Source: Apostichopus japonicus (lineage: Eukaryota; Echinodermata; Holothuroidea; Aspidochirotida; Stichopodidae). From it: DNA of 64,000 bases. Both the position numbers and the translations under genes were made by a program. Each line of letters begins with the position of its first letter. Positions within the stretch are counted from its first letter, which is position 1. The stretch is from contig NC_092564.1 in NCBI RefSeq assembly GCF_037975245.1, positions 25,909,484 through 25,973,483 of the forward strand. Reading direction: 5' to 3'. Under the pieces are notes generated by a model. That model was not told the DNA's origin. It did no database searches and saw only the letters and a list, made by a program, of their open reading frames with translations. This document shows positions 37,254 to 48,903 of this stretch, piece after piece.

Positions 37254-38617
37254 CTATGGGAGATAATTAACGCAAAACACAAATTAATAATCATCAAGAT
37301 ACTGTACGTACTATGAACTATATCTCAGTGAATATTTATCTGTAAGATAAAGTTTGCAAGTCCAACCTAGCGGGTGCAATATTACAACCCTTCCCGATGC
37401 TGTAAGGACACTAAACATTACAATGAAAACAGCAGAAGGCACAAACAAACAAACATAACAACAATAAAAACATGTGTATTAACAACAATAACGAAGAAAA
37501 TACTTTAGTGTGAAAATAATAAACTTTCATCTTGAATATGAGGCTCCCTCCAGCCCCTCCTCTTTCCCCTCCCATCCGGCTGCACTCAGCCTTCACTTTT
37601 GTTGCTTCATTTTTACTTAACACTTGGTTACATGATAAACTCATTAGGCACAATTATTCCCTTACCCACACATATCGAGTCCGAATTTTTCTGAAAGCCC
37701 ATGTCACAAGGGCATCTTTCGAGTGAAACAGCGGTTAAACACGACGTCTCTATCGATGAAAAAAATTAAATATTGGAAAGACACGGTAGGATAGCAAGAC
37801 GATATATTTATATACTGGCAACATGTAACCAATTACGCATGGTGATGCAAGTGCTAATTATGTGGGACATGTTCGGCCAATGGAAATGCAATGAGGCATC
37901 GGATGAAGAGAACTGGGGCGAAGAAGGGCGTGAAGCAATGGGGGGGGGGGGAACATGTGCATAGAAGGGAGTATGTAAACGCAATTGACAAGGCACTGGG
38001 GAACAGATAGTTAGCCTGGTTCGTTGCAAACGAAACAGAAAACAAAACGTTAGAAAAGGGAAGTAAATGATAGGGCGGGCGGCACCATATACGCTAAGTA
38101 TAGAAGGGCTTCGTACCAACAAAATGGAAGCGTTACTTGTCGACAAATGAAAGTGCTCTTGGCTAGGCAGAATGTATTACGAAAGGAACACATTTAAATA
38201 TCCTTTCCCAGCAACTCCTTTGCAATGTAGACCAAAGGCAATCACTTACAGCGAAAATTTCCATGAAATAAAACAATGGAAAACTTCGAAGACTAAACAC
38301 TTTCGTGCTTGATAATCTCGACGTACAGCCAAACTTGTTTGAAGACTCGGCGCAGAACAAGGCTTAAAATCTAGCAAATCTACTATGGTAGGACAATTCG
38401 GGGAGATAAAACAGGTAGACCAGTTTTTCTTCAGAATTGTATAGAATGTTAGGAAGATGTTGTACTGACTGATAGCCTGTATACGGAAGTGGGTTTAGCG
38501 GGGACGTATAGTGCTGAAGCGCTAACAAGTTTGGCAGGTTATATAGTATAGATGAGGGAAGTGTGTGATTTGGAATGGAGACAGGTAAGACAGAGAGAGA
38601 AGTGAAGTACATCTTAC

Positions 38618-38742
38618 CTGCACAGTTCACGGGGACCTGACAGAGGAAATCTCGTGGGGTAGTACAGGACACATTAGACCAAGTGCCATCCCCATTAACA
38701 ATCACACAGTTTCCAGTGATCGCATCGTTGGACCAGTTTACC
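38618..38742 (-). CDS. Receptor exon 4, C-terminal part of the C-type lectin domain
   Basis: Contains NWSNDAITGNCVIVNGDGTW then SNVSCTTPRDFLCQVPVNC. The order W, GNCV, G-x-W, C and FLC is that of the C-type lectin fold. The calcium-site signatures EPN or QPD and WND are not present (WSN stands at the WND place), so canonical calcium-dependent sugar binding is unlikely. Confidence 0.85.
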
Positions 38743-38879
38743 CTTGAAAAGGACAGCACGAATTTTTAAGCAAAAACACATCTTCATTGTCTAGACTAAT
38801 CTTTTATCTAGTTTTATTCTTTTAATTTAATTTCACATTTTGTAAATGTATCTGACAACAAAGAAAGAAAGAAAGAAAA

Positions 38880-39412
38880 GAGGGAAGGGAAGGGAAGGGA
38901 AGGGAAGGGAAGGGAAGGGAAGGGAAGGGAAGGGTAGGGAAGGGAAGGGAAGGGAAGGGAAGGGAAGGGAAGGGAAGGGAAGGGAAGGGAAGGGAAGGGA
39001 AGGGAAGGGAAGGGAAGGGAAGGGAAGGGAAGGGAAGGGAAGGGAAGGGAAGGGAAGGGAAGGGAAGGGAAGGGAAGGGAAGGGAAGGGAAGGGAAGGGA
39101 AGGGAAGGGAAGGGAAGGGAAGGGAAGGGAAGGGAAGGGAAGGGAAGGGAAGGGAAGGGAAGGGAAGGGAAGGGAAGGGAAGGGAAGGGAAGGGAAGGGA
39201 AGGGAAGGGAAGGGAAGGGAAGGGAAGGGAAGGGAAGGGAAGGGAAGGGAAGGGAAGGGAAGGGAAGGGAAGGGAAGGGAAGGGAAGGGAAGGGAAGGGA
39301 AGGGAAGGGAAGGGAAGGGAAGGGAAGGGAAGGGAAGGGAAGGGAAGGGAAGGGAAGGGAAGGGAAGGGAAGGGAAGGGAAGGGAAGGGAAGGGAAGGGA
39401 AGGGAAGGGAAG
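38880..39412. repeat. (GGGAA)n array, about 106 units, in intron 3
   Basis: An almost perfect pentanucleotide array with a single GGGTA unit near 38933. It lies between the two exons coding for the second half of the lectin domain. The plus strand can form G-quadruplexes; the transcribed RNA carries the C-rich strand. Confidence 0.97.
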
Positions 39413-39739
39413 GGGAGGGGATAATGCAGACGATTGAACAGCCGGTTGCAGGTCTTCAAAATGATACATTTAAAAAAGAAAGAAGTGGGCAACAATATGA
39501 AAGTGGATTATTACCAATGTTGTTAGATTACAGTAGATCGTACAGTGCATTATGTTGATTGGAGTGAGTGAAATAATGTCTTCATATTCAAAGAAATCGA
39601 ATCCTTTCGTTGTCGGATCTGCTCGAGTGCAGCTTTGATAAACAATTAATATAATTATAAGGTTACTCCAACTGAAGTATAGCAAATGTTATCCACCATT
39701 TCCACATGTGCACACACATACACAACATCTTTAACTTAC

Positions 39740-39837
39740 GAAGTAGGTGTTGTACCATCAGCTGTCCATGTAAAGCTAGCTAGATCTAAGCCTATCCAGT
39801 AAGGAGACACACTCCCCGACAACTGATTCAAGATTGC
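39740..39837 (-). CDS. Receptor exon 3, middle of the C-type lectin domain
   Basis: Encodes AILNQLSGSVSPYWIGLDL then ASFTWTADGTTPTS. The WIGL and F-x-W-x-D-G motifs are hallmarks of C-type lectin domains. Phase 0 in, phase 2 out. Confidence 0.88.
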
Positions 39838-39918
39838 CTGTGAATTTGACAAAGTATAATATCAATATATTTAACATTTTACAACAGCAGTGGTGGGTGG
39901 AACTCAGTAGAAGAAGGG

Positions 39919-39924
<6 letters not shown>

Positions 39925-39992
<68 letters not shown>

Positions 39993-40002
39993 AATGAAAA
40001 TC

Positions 40003-40052
<50 letters not shown>
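39925..40052. repeat. (TA)n with embedded SINE end sequence, intron 2
   Basis: TA run interrupted by aatgaaaatcgta, the 3' end of the TA-tailed SINE, at about 39991. Confidence 0.85.
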
Positions 40053-40054
<2 letters not shown>

Positions 40055-40057
40055 GGG

Positions 40058-41094
40058 CAGTGGCGGAGTGGCCACACGGGCATTTGTTTGGGCAATGCCC
40101 GGTGGGCTGGGGAGCCTGCTAAAAATTACAGCCAATTTTCACAGTAGTTAATAGAATACAGACTGGCTGTATAGAAATATATTTTTTAGAAATATATTAG
40201 AAATATATTTGTAAATGGGAATCGCATGGGTAACTGAGAAACGCATGAAATCACCATGTTAGTTAGTCCTGATAGTTCGTAACAAAAGAACGTGCTATTT
40301 GCAACCCGTCCGTGCTAATATTTTTTACGACAAGATATACAAGTACGGTGACCAATGCATTCTGACATATACATAGCATTGGCTGAGAATACAGATTTTA
40401 TTAATCTGCACCTCGAACTTCAGAAAACGAAGTAAAATACGGTAAAATCTTATTAGATTATTTGGATATCGCTCAGAAGCTAATTTCTGAGAGATTATGT
40501 ATGAATTTAAAATGACCCACATACAGCAGGGTGTTTGGTTATCAAATTTAGACGAATGTTACTCGTCGAAGAACATCTTGAGGCGTTTATGTTGATGTCT
40601 GTAGAAAAAAGGATCTTGGCCAAACTTGACACTAAAAATATCATTGATGGTGTGGCTGCCAGAAGCAGCGAACTGCGTAGGCTCCTACTCTCGTAGACAT
40701 GACATGTGCTCGTGTTATTGAACATATATGTTTCAGTGGATTTTATCTAGGTTTTTTTTTCATTTATTTTCAAGCATGTTGTCACAAAATGCTTGAAAAA
40801 CTAAATAAAATCTAGTCTAAAACATATATTTTAGTGTATTTTTTAGTTTCATCAAGTGTTGCTTCTGGAAAATTATTTTTGGGTCTTTTTTAAAGGATTA
40901 CTGTAACCTACAAAATTGGGAAATATCGCAGCATTTTGCATCTATAGGCATTCCTTAACTTCCAAAAAATCTCAACCCCTCCCCTTAGACCCCTCCCCCA
41001 GTACGGCGATCACTATGTAGTAACATATCAATGAATAATGGCCCGGTCTAAGTGAAAAATTTCTGGGCCGGGTTTAAGACCCAGTCCGCCCCTG
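40058..41094. mobile_element. hAT element, CAGTGGCGGACTGG family, copy 2, with transposase remnant
   Basis: Same ends as the 14176 element (left end cagtggcggagtgg, right end ccagtccgcccctg), flanked by tacacggg (40050-40057) and tatatggg (41095-41102), which match at 6 of 8. It has about 418 extra bases (40320-40737) at the point where the 617-bp copies show a clean junction. The extra part encodes a transposase C-terminus. It lies in intron 2 of the receptor gene. Confidence 0.85.
40556..40696 (+). pseudogene. hAT transposase C-terminal fragment
   Basis: An open frame reads MLLVEEHLEAFMLMSVEKRI, then LAKLDTKNIIDGVAARSSEL and RRLLLS before TAG. The pattern h-M-S-V-E-K-x-I-L followed by D-x-x-x-I-I-D-x-h-A and SSELRR is that of the C-terminal dimerisation region of hAT transposases of the zinc-finger MYM-like type. 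The catalytic core is missing. Confidence 0.7.
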
Positions 41095-41157
41095 TATATG
41101 GGTCAACAAATGAATATTTCCCTATGCATGAAATCACTGATGACATAAATACTCTAC

Positions 41158-41318
41158 CTGAACTTCAGATATTGGGTCTACTTTCAGTAGTGAACCGCCC
41201 GTGGTGCTCTCACAAGTTGCCAGAGCAGTTTCATAATTTTGTGATACTGCCATTTCTTGGATACAAATAATGGCTAGCGTATCAGAGATGTGCAAAGCAT
41301 AGTTAGTTGGACAACAAC
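41158..41318 (-). CDS. Receptor exon 2, N-terminal part of the C-type lectin domain
   Basis: Starts SCCPTNYALHISDTLAI and includes YETALATCESTTGGSLLKV then DPISEVQ. The A-x-x-x-C and G-x-L-x-x-h motifs match the first half of the lectin fold. It joins exon 1 in phase 1 and exon 3 in phase 0. Confidence 0.85.
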
Positions 41319-41491
41319 CTGTAATGTTAAAAAAAGAGAAAATATAGAGAAACAGTGAGAAAATATATATAGATGCATGGTATTTGTCCAGACTGACAAA
41401 GATATAACTTTGTGTATGTGTGGGTATTGGGGGTGCGTGACAAAGGTACGGGTATGTGCAAGGTGAATTTGGGCTGAGGATGGGTGAGGGG

Positions 41492-42057
41492 CAGTGGCGG
41501 ACTGGCCACACGGGCATGCATTTGGGCAATGCCCGGTGAGCCTGGTAAAAATTACAGCCCATTTTCACAGTAATTAATAGAATATAGACGGGCTGTGTAG
41601 AGAAATATTTTAACTGTGGGAATCAGCTCATGAAATCACCATGTTAATTAGTCTGTTCTATAATTCGTAACAACAGAACGTGCTATCGACATTCCGTCCG
41701 TGCTAATGGAATTTGTTTAGGTTTTTTCAAGCATGTTGTCACAAAATGTTTGAAAAACTAAATAAAATCCAGTCTAAAACCTATATTTTTGTCTGGTTTT
41801 TTTTTTACGTTTTTAACTTTCCTCAGTTTAATCAAGTGTTGCTTCTGGTAAATTATTTTTGGGTCATTTTTAAAGGTTTATTGTAACCTACAAAATTGAG
41901 AATTATAGCAGCATTTTGCATCTTGGCATTCCTTAACCTCCAAAAAATATCAACATACCCCTCCCCGGCGATTACTGTGTAAGTAGCATATCAATGAATA
42001 ATCGGCCGGTCTAGGTGGAAAATGCCCGGGCCGGTTTTAAGACCCAGTCCGCCCCTG
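41492..42057. mobile_element. hAT MITE, CAGTGGCGGACTGG family, copy 3
   Basis: A 566-bp internally deleted copy with ends cagtggcggactgg and ccagtccgcccctg, flanked by gtgagggg (41484-41491) and gcgagggg (42058-42065). It lies in intron 1 of the receptor gene, 400 bases from copy 2. Confidence 0.88.
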
Positions 42058-42591
42058 GCGAGGGGTGAATGAGCTTGTTAGGAAAGGGGTTTTGTGGGGG
42101 CCGGGGGGGCTGAAATGAAGTAACGTCACTGTTTGCACTTAAATGTCCTGTTGGTAGTGAAATATATTATCAGCGTATGGCAGTTTTTTGGTACCTAATT
42201 ACGATAAAAAAAATACAAGATTCTGGCGAGGCTATTTAACCATAAAATCCGTTAAAATCACTCGCTAGGCTATTTAAGTTGGTAATTTAAAACAAAAGAG
42301 GTCTAAAATGTGCATGGCTGACTAATTTAGGTAGGAAAATACATCTTTGTGACTGAGGAACTGAGACGGATCCAGTATGCAATGAAAGAAGGGGGTAGGC
42401 TATACCTGGCCCTACGGTCGCACAAGGGAAGTACCATATTGGTACATGAAAAAATGGTGCATTTGAGGCATATGACTATAATTTTTCTTATAATAGGTCT
42501 AAACGCAAGGTTGAGCTAAAAAAAAATACTTGGAAATGGGCTGGTTAAGGCATTGACACCGCCCAGGCTGGATCGTTTCCTAAGGGCGCTG

Positions 42592-42845
42592 GGTACGGAG
42601 GATTGGTCCAATGCTTCTAATACTGAGGTGGTGGGTACGGAGGATTGGTCCAATGCTTCTAAAACTGAGGTGGTGGGTACGGAGGATTGGTCCAATGCTT
42701 CTAAACTGAGGTGGTGGGTACGGAGGATTGGTCCAATGCTTCTAAAACTGAGGTGGTTGGTACGGAGGATTGGTCCAATGCTTCTAAAACTGAGGTGGTT
42801 GGTACGGAGGATTGGTCCAATGCTTCTAAAACTGAGGTGGTGGGG
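42592..42845. repeat. 42-bp minisatellite, six units, in intron 1
   Basis: The unit starts ggtacggaggattggtcc and continues aatgcttctaaaactgaggt. Period 42 is a multiple of three, so long frames are open on both strands (plus-strand unit GTEDWSNASKTEVV). A one-base deletion in the fourth unit breaks the frame, and there is no splice context; I read it as noncoding. Confidence 0.9.
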
Positions 42846-43417
42846 AGATTGTTCCCATGCAACCACCACTCGTCCCATGCGCACGCCTTTGACACTCGAA
42901 AGCATCGACAAAAAAAGCGCCAACTTAAATTCTGCTTCTCAAAGTGTTACTGTTATTGGTATATTCCCGAAGATTAGCATATTCCATCCCTCCAAGTTGT
43001 TCCCATTCTTATTCCAACTATGTGACACACACACACACATCGGCCCCCCTCCTCAATAGGGAACCACACCCGTCCCTTCTCGGACTCACCTTCCCCAACC
43101 CCGCCCGGACAATTAGGCCTAAACTAACTCATGCAATTCTTAATATTGGTCTTTCGCATATCTTTTCATGTTACAGTACATGGCGTTGAATATATAGGCT
43201 ATAGTTATCATACCCATCGTTGTATTTAACCGAATCTATATCATTATTGTATTTGAATAGGACGGCGTTACGCACCGAAATTCATGCCGTTTAACTGTCT
43301 AAAGTTTTACAACGCTGTACCATCGTTAATATGCCTAACCTTAATAAGGCTGTATAAAATCGTACCATTACCAAAGTTACAACTCAAGTGAACCATAAAA
43401 TTCAATAAAATACTCAC

Positions 43418-43481
43418 TTTGTTGGAAAGAAACTGTTACCATGGAGAGAACTGAAAATAAGAGTAAAATTGTGCCCTTCAT
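43418..43481 (-). CDS. Receptor exon 1, signal peptide
   Basis: ATG at 43481 opens MKGTILLLFSVLSMVTVSFQQ, a typical secretory signal sequence with one basic residue, a hydrophobic core and a polar end. A gtgagt donor follows in phase 1. Confidence 0.85.
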
Positions 43482-43979
43482 CGCGGAGACTATTTCCTCA
43501 GAATATAGACATTCACTTTATCCCAATAAACTTTTCATATTTTTCTCCTTTTTCACAATAATCCACAAGTTCTGTATACGTTGTACAACTGCTTGAACGG
43601 TAACCTTATAACAACGTTATACGTATAGGAATTCATACAAACGAAATGGTTCACCAAATAACACAATAAATAACTCGTTTTGAAACCACTGAACCGAAAA
43701 AGGTGAACAAAAGTCAATTATGAACTTTGCGATTCAATTTATGGTTGTTAGCATCATTGAACTGAACCATGGAGCTGTAGGCGGGGTTCGAGTTAGTCAT
43801 AGAAAACCAAACTAACACTGAATGTGTTTTGTTAAAATACAGAGAAACCAGAATGCCAAAATGCATTGTGGTTTCGATGATGTAAAATGAGACGTTTTTT
43901 TCATGGATCTGACGTAATGTATATTACAACATACTTGATCTTAGTAACACAGTGAAAAGCAGTGTGATGTGACACACAA
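43482..43979. other. 5' flank of the receptor gene
   Basis: Must contain the 5'UTR and promoter. I see no convincing TATA box or initiator. Confidence 0.4.
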
Positions 43980-45175
43980 TAAATTCACAATGACACAGGC
44001 TGTCCTGATATGACCATTGACCTCAACAACAGGCAAGTTGTACTAAATGTGATAGATACATCACCATACTAAATATGACATCTGGCCTTGTTGAAATATT
44101 GTGTAAAAGATGGTTTTCAAAATTTGACCCCTGGTGAACTCAGAACGACCATTGACCTCCTCCCACAACATTATGTTTCTAATTGTAGGCTACTCAATGT
44201 GGTACAATTACATACCAAATATGCGATCTGTCCCAGCTTCCATTAAGATATTATATTTAGGAAGATGCGTCAGTGTAGAGAGACAGGTAAGAGGTGAGTA
44301 GAAAATGTTTGGCGTTTTTTGACTTCAAATGACCTATGACCTCCAACCAAAAGCAATAACAGTCTCCTTAACTTTGATAAGGTCCATCTAAAAACCAAAG
44401 ATGAGATCTGTCACAAGTTCTCTTCTTGAAATATCATGTTTACAAGGTTTTCACAATTTGACCTCTGATGACCCCAAAATGACTTTGACCTCCATCAAAA
44501 ACAATAGACTCCTTGTACTCAATAAGGCACTCCTACACACGGGATACGACATCTGTATAAGATTCCCTTCTTGAGATATTGGGTTTATACGATTTCAGAA
44601 TTTGACCCCATGGTGACCCAAAATGATCTTTGACCTAAAAAAAACAAAAAACAAAAACAATATTCTTCTTTTCCTCAATAAGGTTCTCCTACATACAAAT
44701 CATGATATGTATCCAAGCTTCTCTTCTTGAGATATTGTGTTTACAATGTTTTCCCAATTTGACCCCCGATGACCCCAAATGACATTTGACCTCCACTAAA
44801 AGCAATAGGCTTCTTATACTAAATAAGGCGCTTATACGCACAAAATATGAGATCTGTTTAAGCTTCACTTCTTGAGATATTGTGTTTACAATGTTTTCAC
44901 AATTTCACCCCTGATGACCCCAAATGACATTTGACCTCCACTAAAAGCAATAGGCTTCTTGTACTTAATAAGGCGCTTATACACACAAAATATGAGATCT
45001 GTTTAAGCTTCACTTCTTGAGATATTGTGTTTACAATGTTTTCACAATTTCACCCCTGATGACCCCAAATGACATTTGACCTCCACTAAAAGCAATAGGC
45101 TTCTTGTACTTAATAAGGCGCTTATACACACAAAATATGAGATCTGTTTAAGCTTCCCTTCTTGAGATATTGTGG
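43980..45175. repeat. Diverged 146-bp tandem repeat rich in TGACCT half-sites
   Basis: About eight units, the last three nearly identical (gatct at 44850, 44996 and 45141). Each carries cttcttgagatattgtgttt, a tttcacaatttgacccc-like stretch and atttgacctccactaaaag. The older units toward 43980 are strongly diverged. It lies just upstream of the receptor gene. Confidence 0.8.
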
Positions 45176-46437
45176 TGACCTCACGTATTTCGCGTGGTAT
45201 GCTTTTTCATTCCATTTTAAAAGCTTTCACAATGCATTAATATGATAGTGGCAATCCAGGTACACGATATGACTGACAGACTTACTTATTTACATGTTAT
45301 ACAATAACTTCTGTCAGTTCATGTCACATTTCTTCAATACAGAAAATTAATTGATACATTTATTTTTCCCCAACTGCAGGGCTCATCAGCTTAAGTGTCT
45401 GGGCTACTTAATCTCGTGTGCGAACCATTAATTAGGTCAGCTCTTCAGCATAGAGTACAAAAAAAATATTAAAATATGAAATTAAACATGTCTATAAGAT
45501 CAGCTGCAGTCAGAGGCGAAACCATTTTGTACCGGGGGGGGGGGGCTAATCTCATGTCGTCCAGGGTAAGAAAACAACATATGTTGTTGTAAAAATGGAA
45601 GGTGCTTAGATACAAAATGGTGCTCTACTTTCCACCTTTTGAAACAAATGTTCTTCTTAATTTTTTTAATTGTTCAAATTCAAGTACTCTGACCTTTAAA
45701 CAAAAAGCCCTGAAAGAAAGAAAGAGTGAAGGCCACCACACTGTACTATTCCTATATGATTAACCACAATGTCTTTGAATACTTCGCCGTATCAGCCATT
45801 TCTTGTAACGAGGATTTGAAGGAGTCTCTCATAGAAGCAGGGCCGTGCAATAGGCCCATGCCAGATGGGAAATGTAGGCCCTATTTCAAACTGCTCATTA
45901 AGTATTTTTGTTATCGGTGCAAAATATATATGATTTATGTAATGTATACATGTACAAGTAGTAGTGTTCATGATGTACTTATAAGTAACAGAACAGTATT
46001 CGAAATTTCAGATCACAATTGGTAATGACTTCTTCACATTCAGAAATCCAAACCGTACTTTTCTTTGGGCAAATTCGTCAATTACACCAGAAAAAATAAA
46101 ATCAAGCAACTTTGCTTTGTCACTATTTGATGTTCAAATTTGCTAATCCATTCAAAACGTTCTTGAACCACTGTGATAGTTTATACGACCTTAACTACGT
46201 CACAGAATTGATCAAACAATAACAACATGCCATTAATATCTCAGTAATTTAATTCATTCGATTGAAAATTAAGTCTTAAACACACTTGGCATAACACATA
46301 AAACAAGTTCTAGATAAATTACAATGATTTCTGTCTTTTATATTACAAATAACAAAGTTATTTTGGTTTCGAACAGTAAAGTTTTCGTTTGTCGTTGTAT
46401 AGTTACAGAATGCTTCAGTTAAGATGGGTTTCATACG
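45176..46437. other. Intergenic stretch without recognised gene
   Basis: AT-rich DNA with a poly-G run near 45535. The open frame at 45726-46025 has no domain or splice support. Confidence 0.5.
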
Positions 46438-46445
46438 GTACGTAC

Positions 46446-46815
46446 CAGTGGCGTAGGAAGGTACTTTTGAGTGGGGGGGGGGGCTGAAGACTGATGGCCG
46501 GCCTGGGGGAGGGGTCTAAGGGGAGGGGGTGTCCCCCTCCCCTTCGGATTTTTTTTGCATTTCCAGGGGGCCTCAGATGCAATTTGGTGCAATATAGCAC
46601 ACTTCAACCCACCCACTCCATTTTGTATATAATTTTGCATTTTCACCTGGCCTTAGATGCAATTTGGTGCTCCAAATGAGATTTTTTTCTCATTTGGAAA
46701 TGAAAAAGGGGTTTTCTGACTTGCGAAGCGGGGGGCGGAATGATACTTCCGCCCCTCCACATTTTTCACTGGGGGGGCTGGCGCCCCCCCAGCCCCCCCG
46801 GTTCCTACGCCCTTG
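46446..46815. mobile_element. hAT-like MITE, CAGTGGCGTAGGAA family
   Basis: The 370-bp element starts cagtggcgtaggaa and ends ttcctacgcccttg. It is flanked by a perfect 8-bp duplication gtacgtac (46438-46445 and 46816-46823). The interior carries G-rich and C-rich subterminal runs. No coding capacity. Confidence 0.9.
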
Positions 46816-47022
46816 GTACGTACATTATCAATGTTAAGGAAGACTCGACTGGACGGTACTTTTGAACTACGACGATAATTCCTTTCACAATTAACATGAT
46901 GTTACATTCATATTCTTAATACAGACCATCAAATATGACTCTGACTTTTCATCAAATCAAACACTGTTAATATATGGAACAAAGAAACAATGTCAAGTTG
47001 ATATATATATAAAAAGATCCTC

Positions 47023-48152
47023 AAAATACATCATATTATTACAATACTTGCATCAAAATAATTGCATGAGAATCAATTGAGGTAGTGTCATTTTTCCTGC
47101 ATCAATAATAATTTCACTGGTTATTCCAGTTTTGATTCCTGTATCAAATATATCGATACTATACCACAGGCTCACCTTATATACAATAAAATAGTTTAAT
47201 ATTTCTTGCACAAAGATTTCGGCAAGAATATTTACTGTTTTTGTACTTTCACATTATTGTTCCCTGTTAAGGCTTTGTATTTTTATTATTTATCGGATCA
47301 CTCAACTTTTATTAAAAAATAATACTTTTAAATTAAAAATTAATTGCAGTAACACAAATTGATTAATAAGAATCTATTGAGGTTCTGCACGGTTTCCTGC
47401 AAAATACATCATATTATTACAATACTTGCATCAAAATAATTGCATGAGAATCAATTGAGGTAGTGTCATTTTTCCTGCATCAATAATAATTTCACTGGTT
47501 ATTCCAGTTTTGATTCCTGTATCAAATATATCGATACTATACCACAGGCTCACCTTATATACAATAAAATAGTTTAATATTTCTTGCACAAAGATTTCGG
47601 CAAGAATATTTACTGTTTTTGTACTTTCACATTATTGTTCCCTGTTAAGGCTTTGTATTTTTTTTATTTATCGGATCACTCAACTTTTATTAAAAAATAA
47701 TACTTTTAAATTAAAAATTAATTGCAGTAACACAAATTGATTAATAAGAATCTATTGAGGTTCTGCACGGTTTCCTGCAAATACATCATATTATTACAAT
47801 ACTTGCATCAAAATAATTGCATGAGAATCAATTGAGGTAGTGTCATTTTCCTGCATCAATAATAATTTCACTGGTTATTTCAGTTTTGATTCCTGTATCA
47901 AATATATCGATACTATACCACAGGCTCACCTTATATACAATAAAATAGTTTAATATTTCTTGCACAAAGATTTCGGCAAGAATATTTACTGTTTTTGTAC
48001 TTTCACATTATTGTTCCCTGTTAAGGCTTTGTATTTTTTTATTTATCGGATCACTCAACTTTTATTAAAAAATAATACTTTTAAATTAAAAATTAATTGC
48101 AGTAACACAAATTGATTAATAAGAATCTATTGAGGTTCTGCACGGTTTCCTG
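47023..48152. repeat. Three tandem copies of a 377-bp satellite
   Basis: Copies start at about 47023, 47401 and 47778 and are almost identical, differing by small indels in T runs. Each contains caattgaggtagtgtcattt and ends at tgcacggtttcctgc. The near-identity indicates recent duplication or homogenisation. Confidence 0.95.
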
Positions 48153-48844
48153 CATCAAGAATAAGTTTTACCGTTCACTTTTTATTACCTCCTTTTATCA
48201 TCTACATTTTTATTTGTTAAGTGACTAGAAAAAATAAGGTGACTCGAGTCAGGAGAATTACGGACAATCATTTGACCGTATAATGAAAGAGATTCAATCC
48301 AACTCTGCTATCCACTAAACATATTGGATGTGCACAGTCACTCCCCCTCCACACAAACCCACCACCCTCGCACTCTGCCATTCTCTCCCCCATCCCTCTG
48401 GACATAAAATATGAGTTGTACTCAAAATAGAATACTTGGTAACTCACATATATCATATATACCCACATACCATATATACCCACATATAACCCACATATAC
48501 CATCATGTGTATCTACATCACAAGTGCAAGCAACGAATCCTACTATAGATGAACATAGATTCTATTTGCTGCATGTTGTATTCAACATTAATACATACAT
48601 ACACACACACGCACATAAACCCGTACATACACCCATACATACATCTATAATATGAGGTTTTCTGACACGAATGTTTCTCTACACTCATAGAAAATGATTA
48701 TTAAAAGTAAAACCATGCTTAGCATGAAGTATAACTATTCCAACTTGAATTACCACGTGTGCTTCTAGGAGATTTAAATCTTCCTCCACACCAATGAAAA
48801 TGACTTCAAACATCATACAAGTATTAAGAGGAGAACCGTTCACT
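48153..48844. other. 3' flank of the oxidase gene
   Basis: Probably contains the 3'UTR. No clear AATAAA is seen close to the stop. (CATA)n-type repeats lie near 48590-48650. Confidence 0.4.
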
Positions 48845-48903
48845 TTAAAATAGAGACTTCAACTTAACAAGAGATGAATCCACATCTTGGAGAGAAGAGC
48901 AGC
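48845..48903 (-). CDS. Oxidase exon 8, C-terminus
   Basis: Encodes GCSSLQDVDSSLVKLKSLF and TAA. It aligns with the final helix of HAO (GCQNVKVIDKTLV-type). The last three residues SLF are not a PTS1 tripeptide. Confidence 0.75.

Noticed and set aside
38822-39495. Long open frames over 190-220 codons (LPFPS or GREGK repeats)
   Set aside because: They are translations of the (GGGAA)n array in an intron and have no other coding evidence.
39470-39685. Minus-strand frame between lectin exons 3 and 4
   Set aside because: Exon 3 (phase 2 end) joins exon 4 directly and completes the lectin fold; this frame has no fitting acceptor and donor.
42516-43059. Repeat protein with 14-residue units
   Set aside because: Open on both strands, broken by a one-base deletion, no splice or start context, inside intron 1 of the receptor gene.
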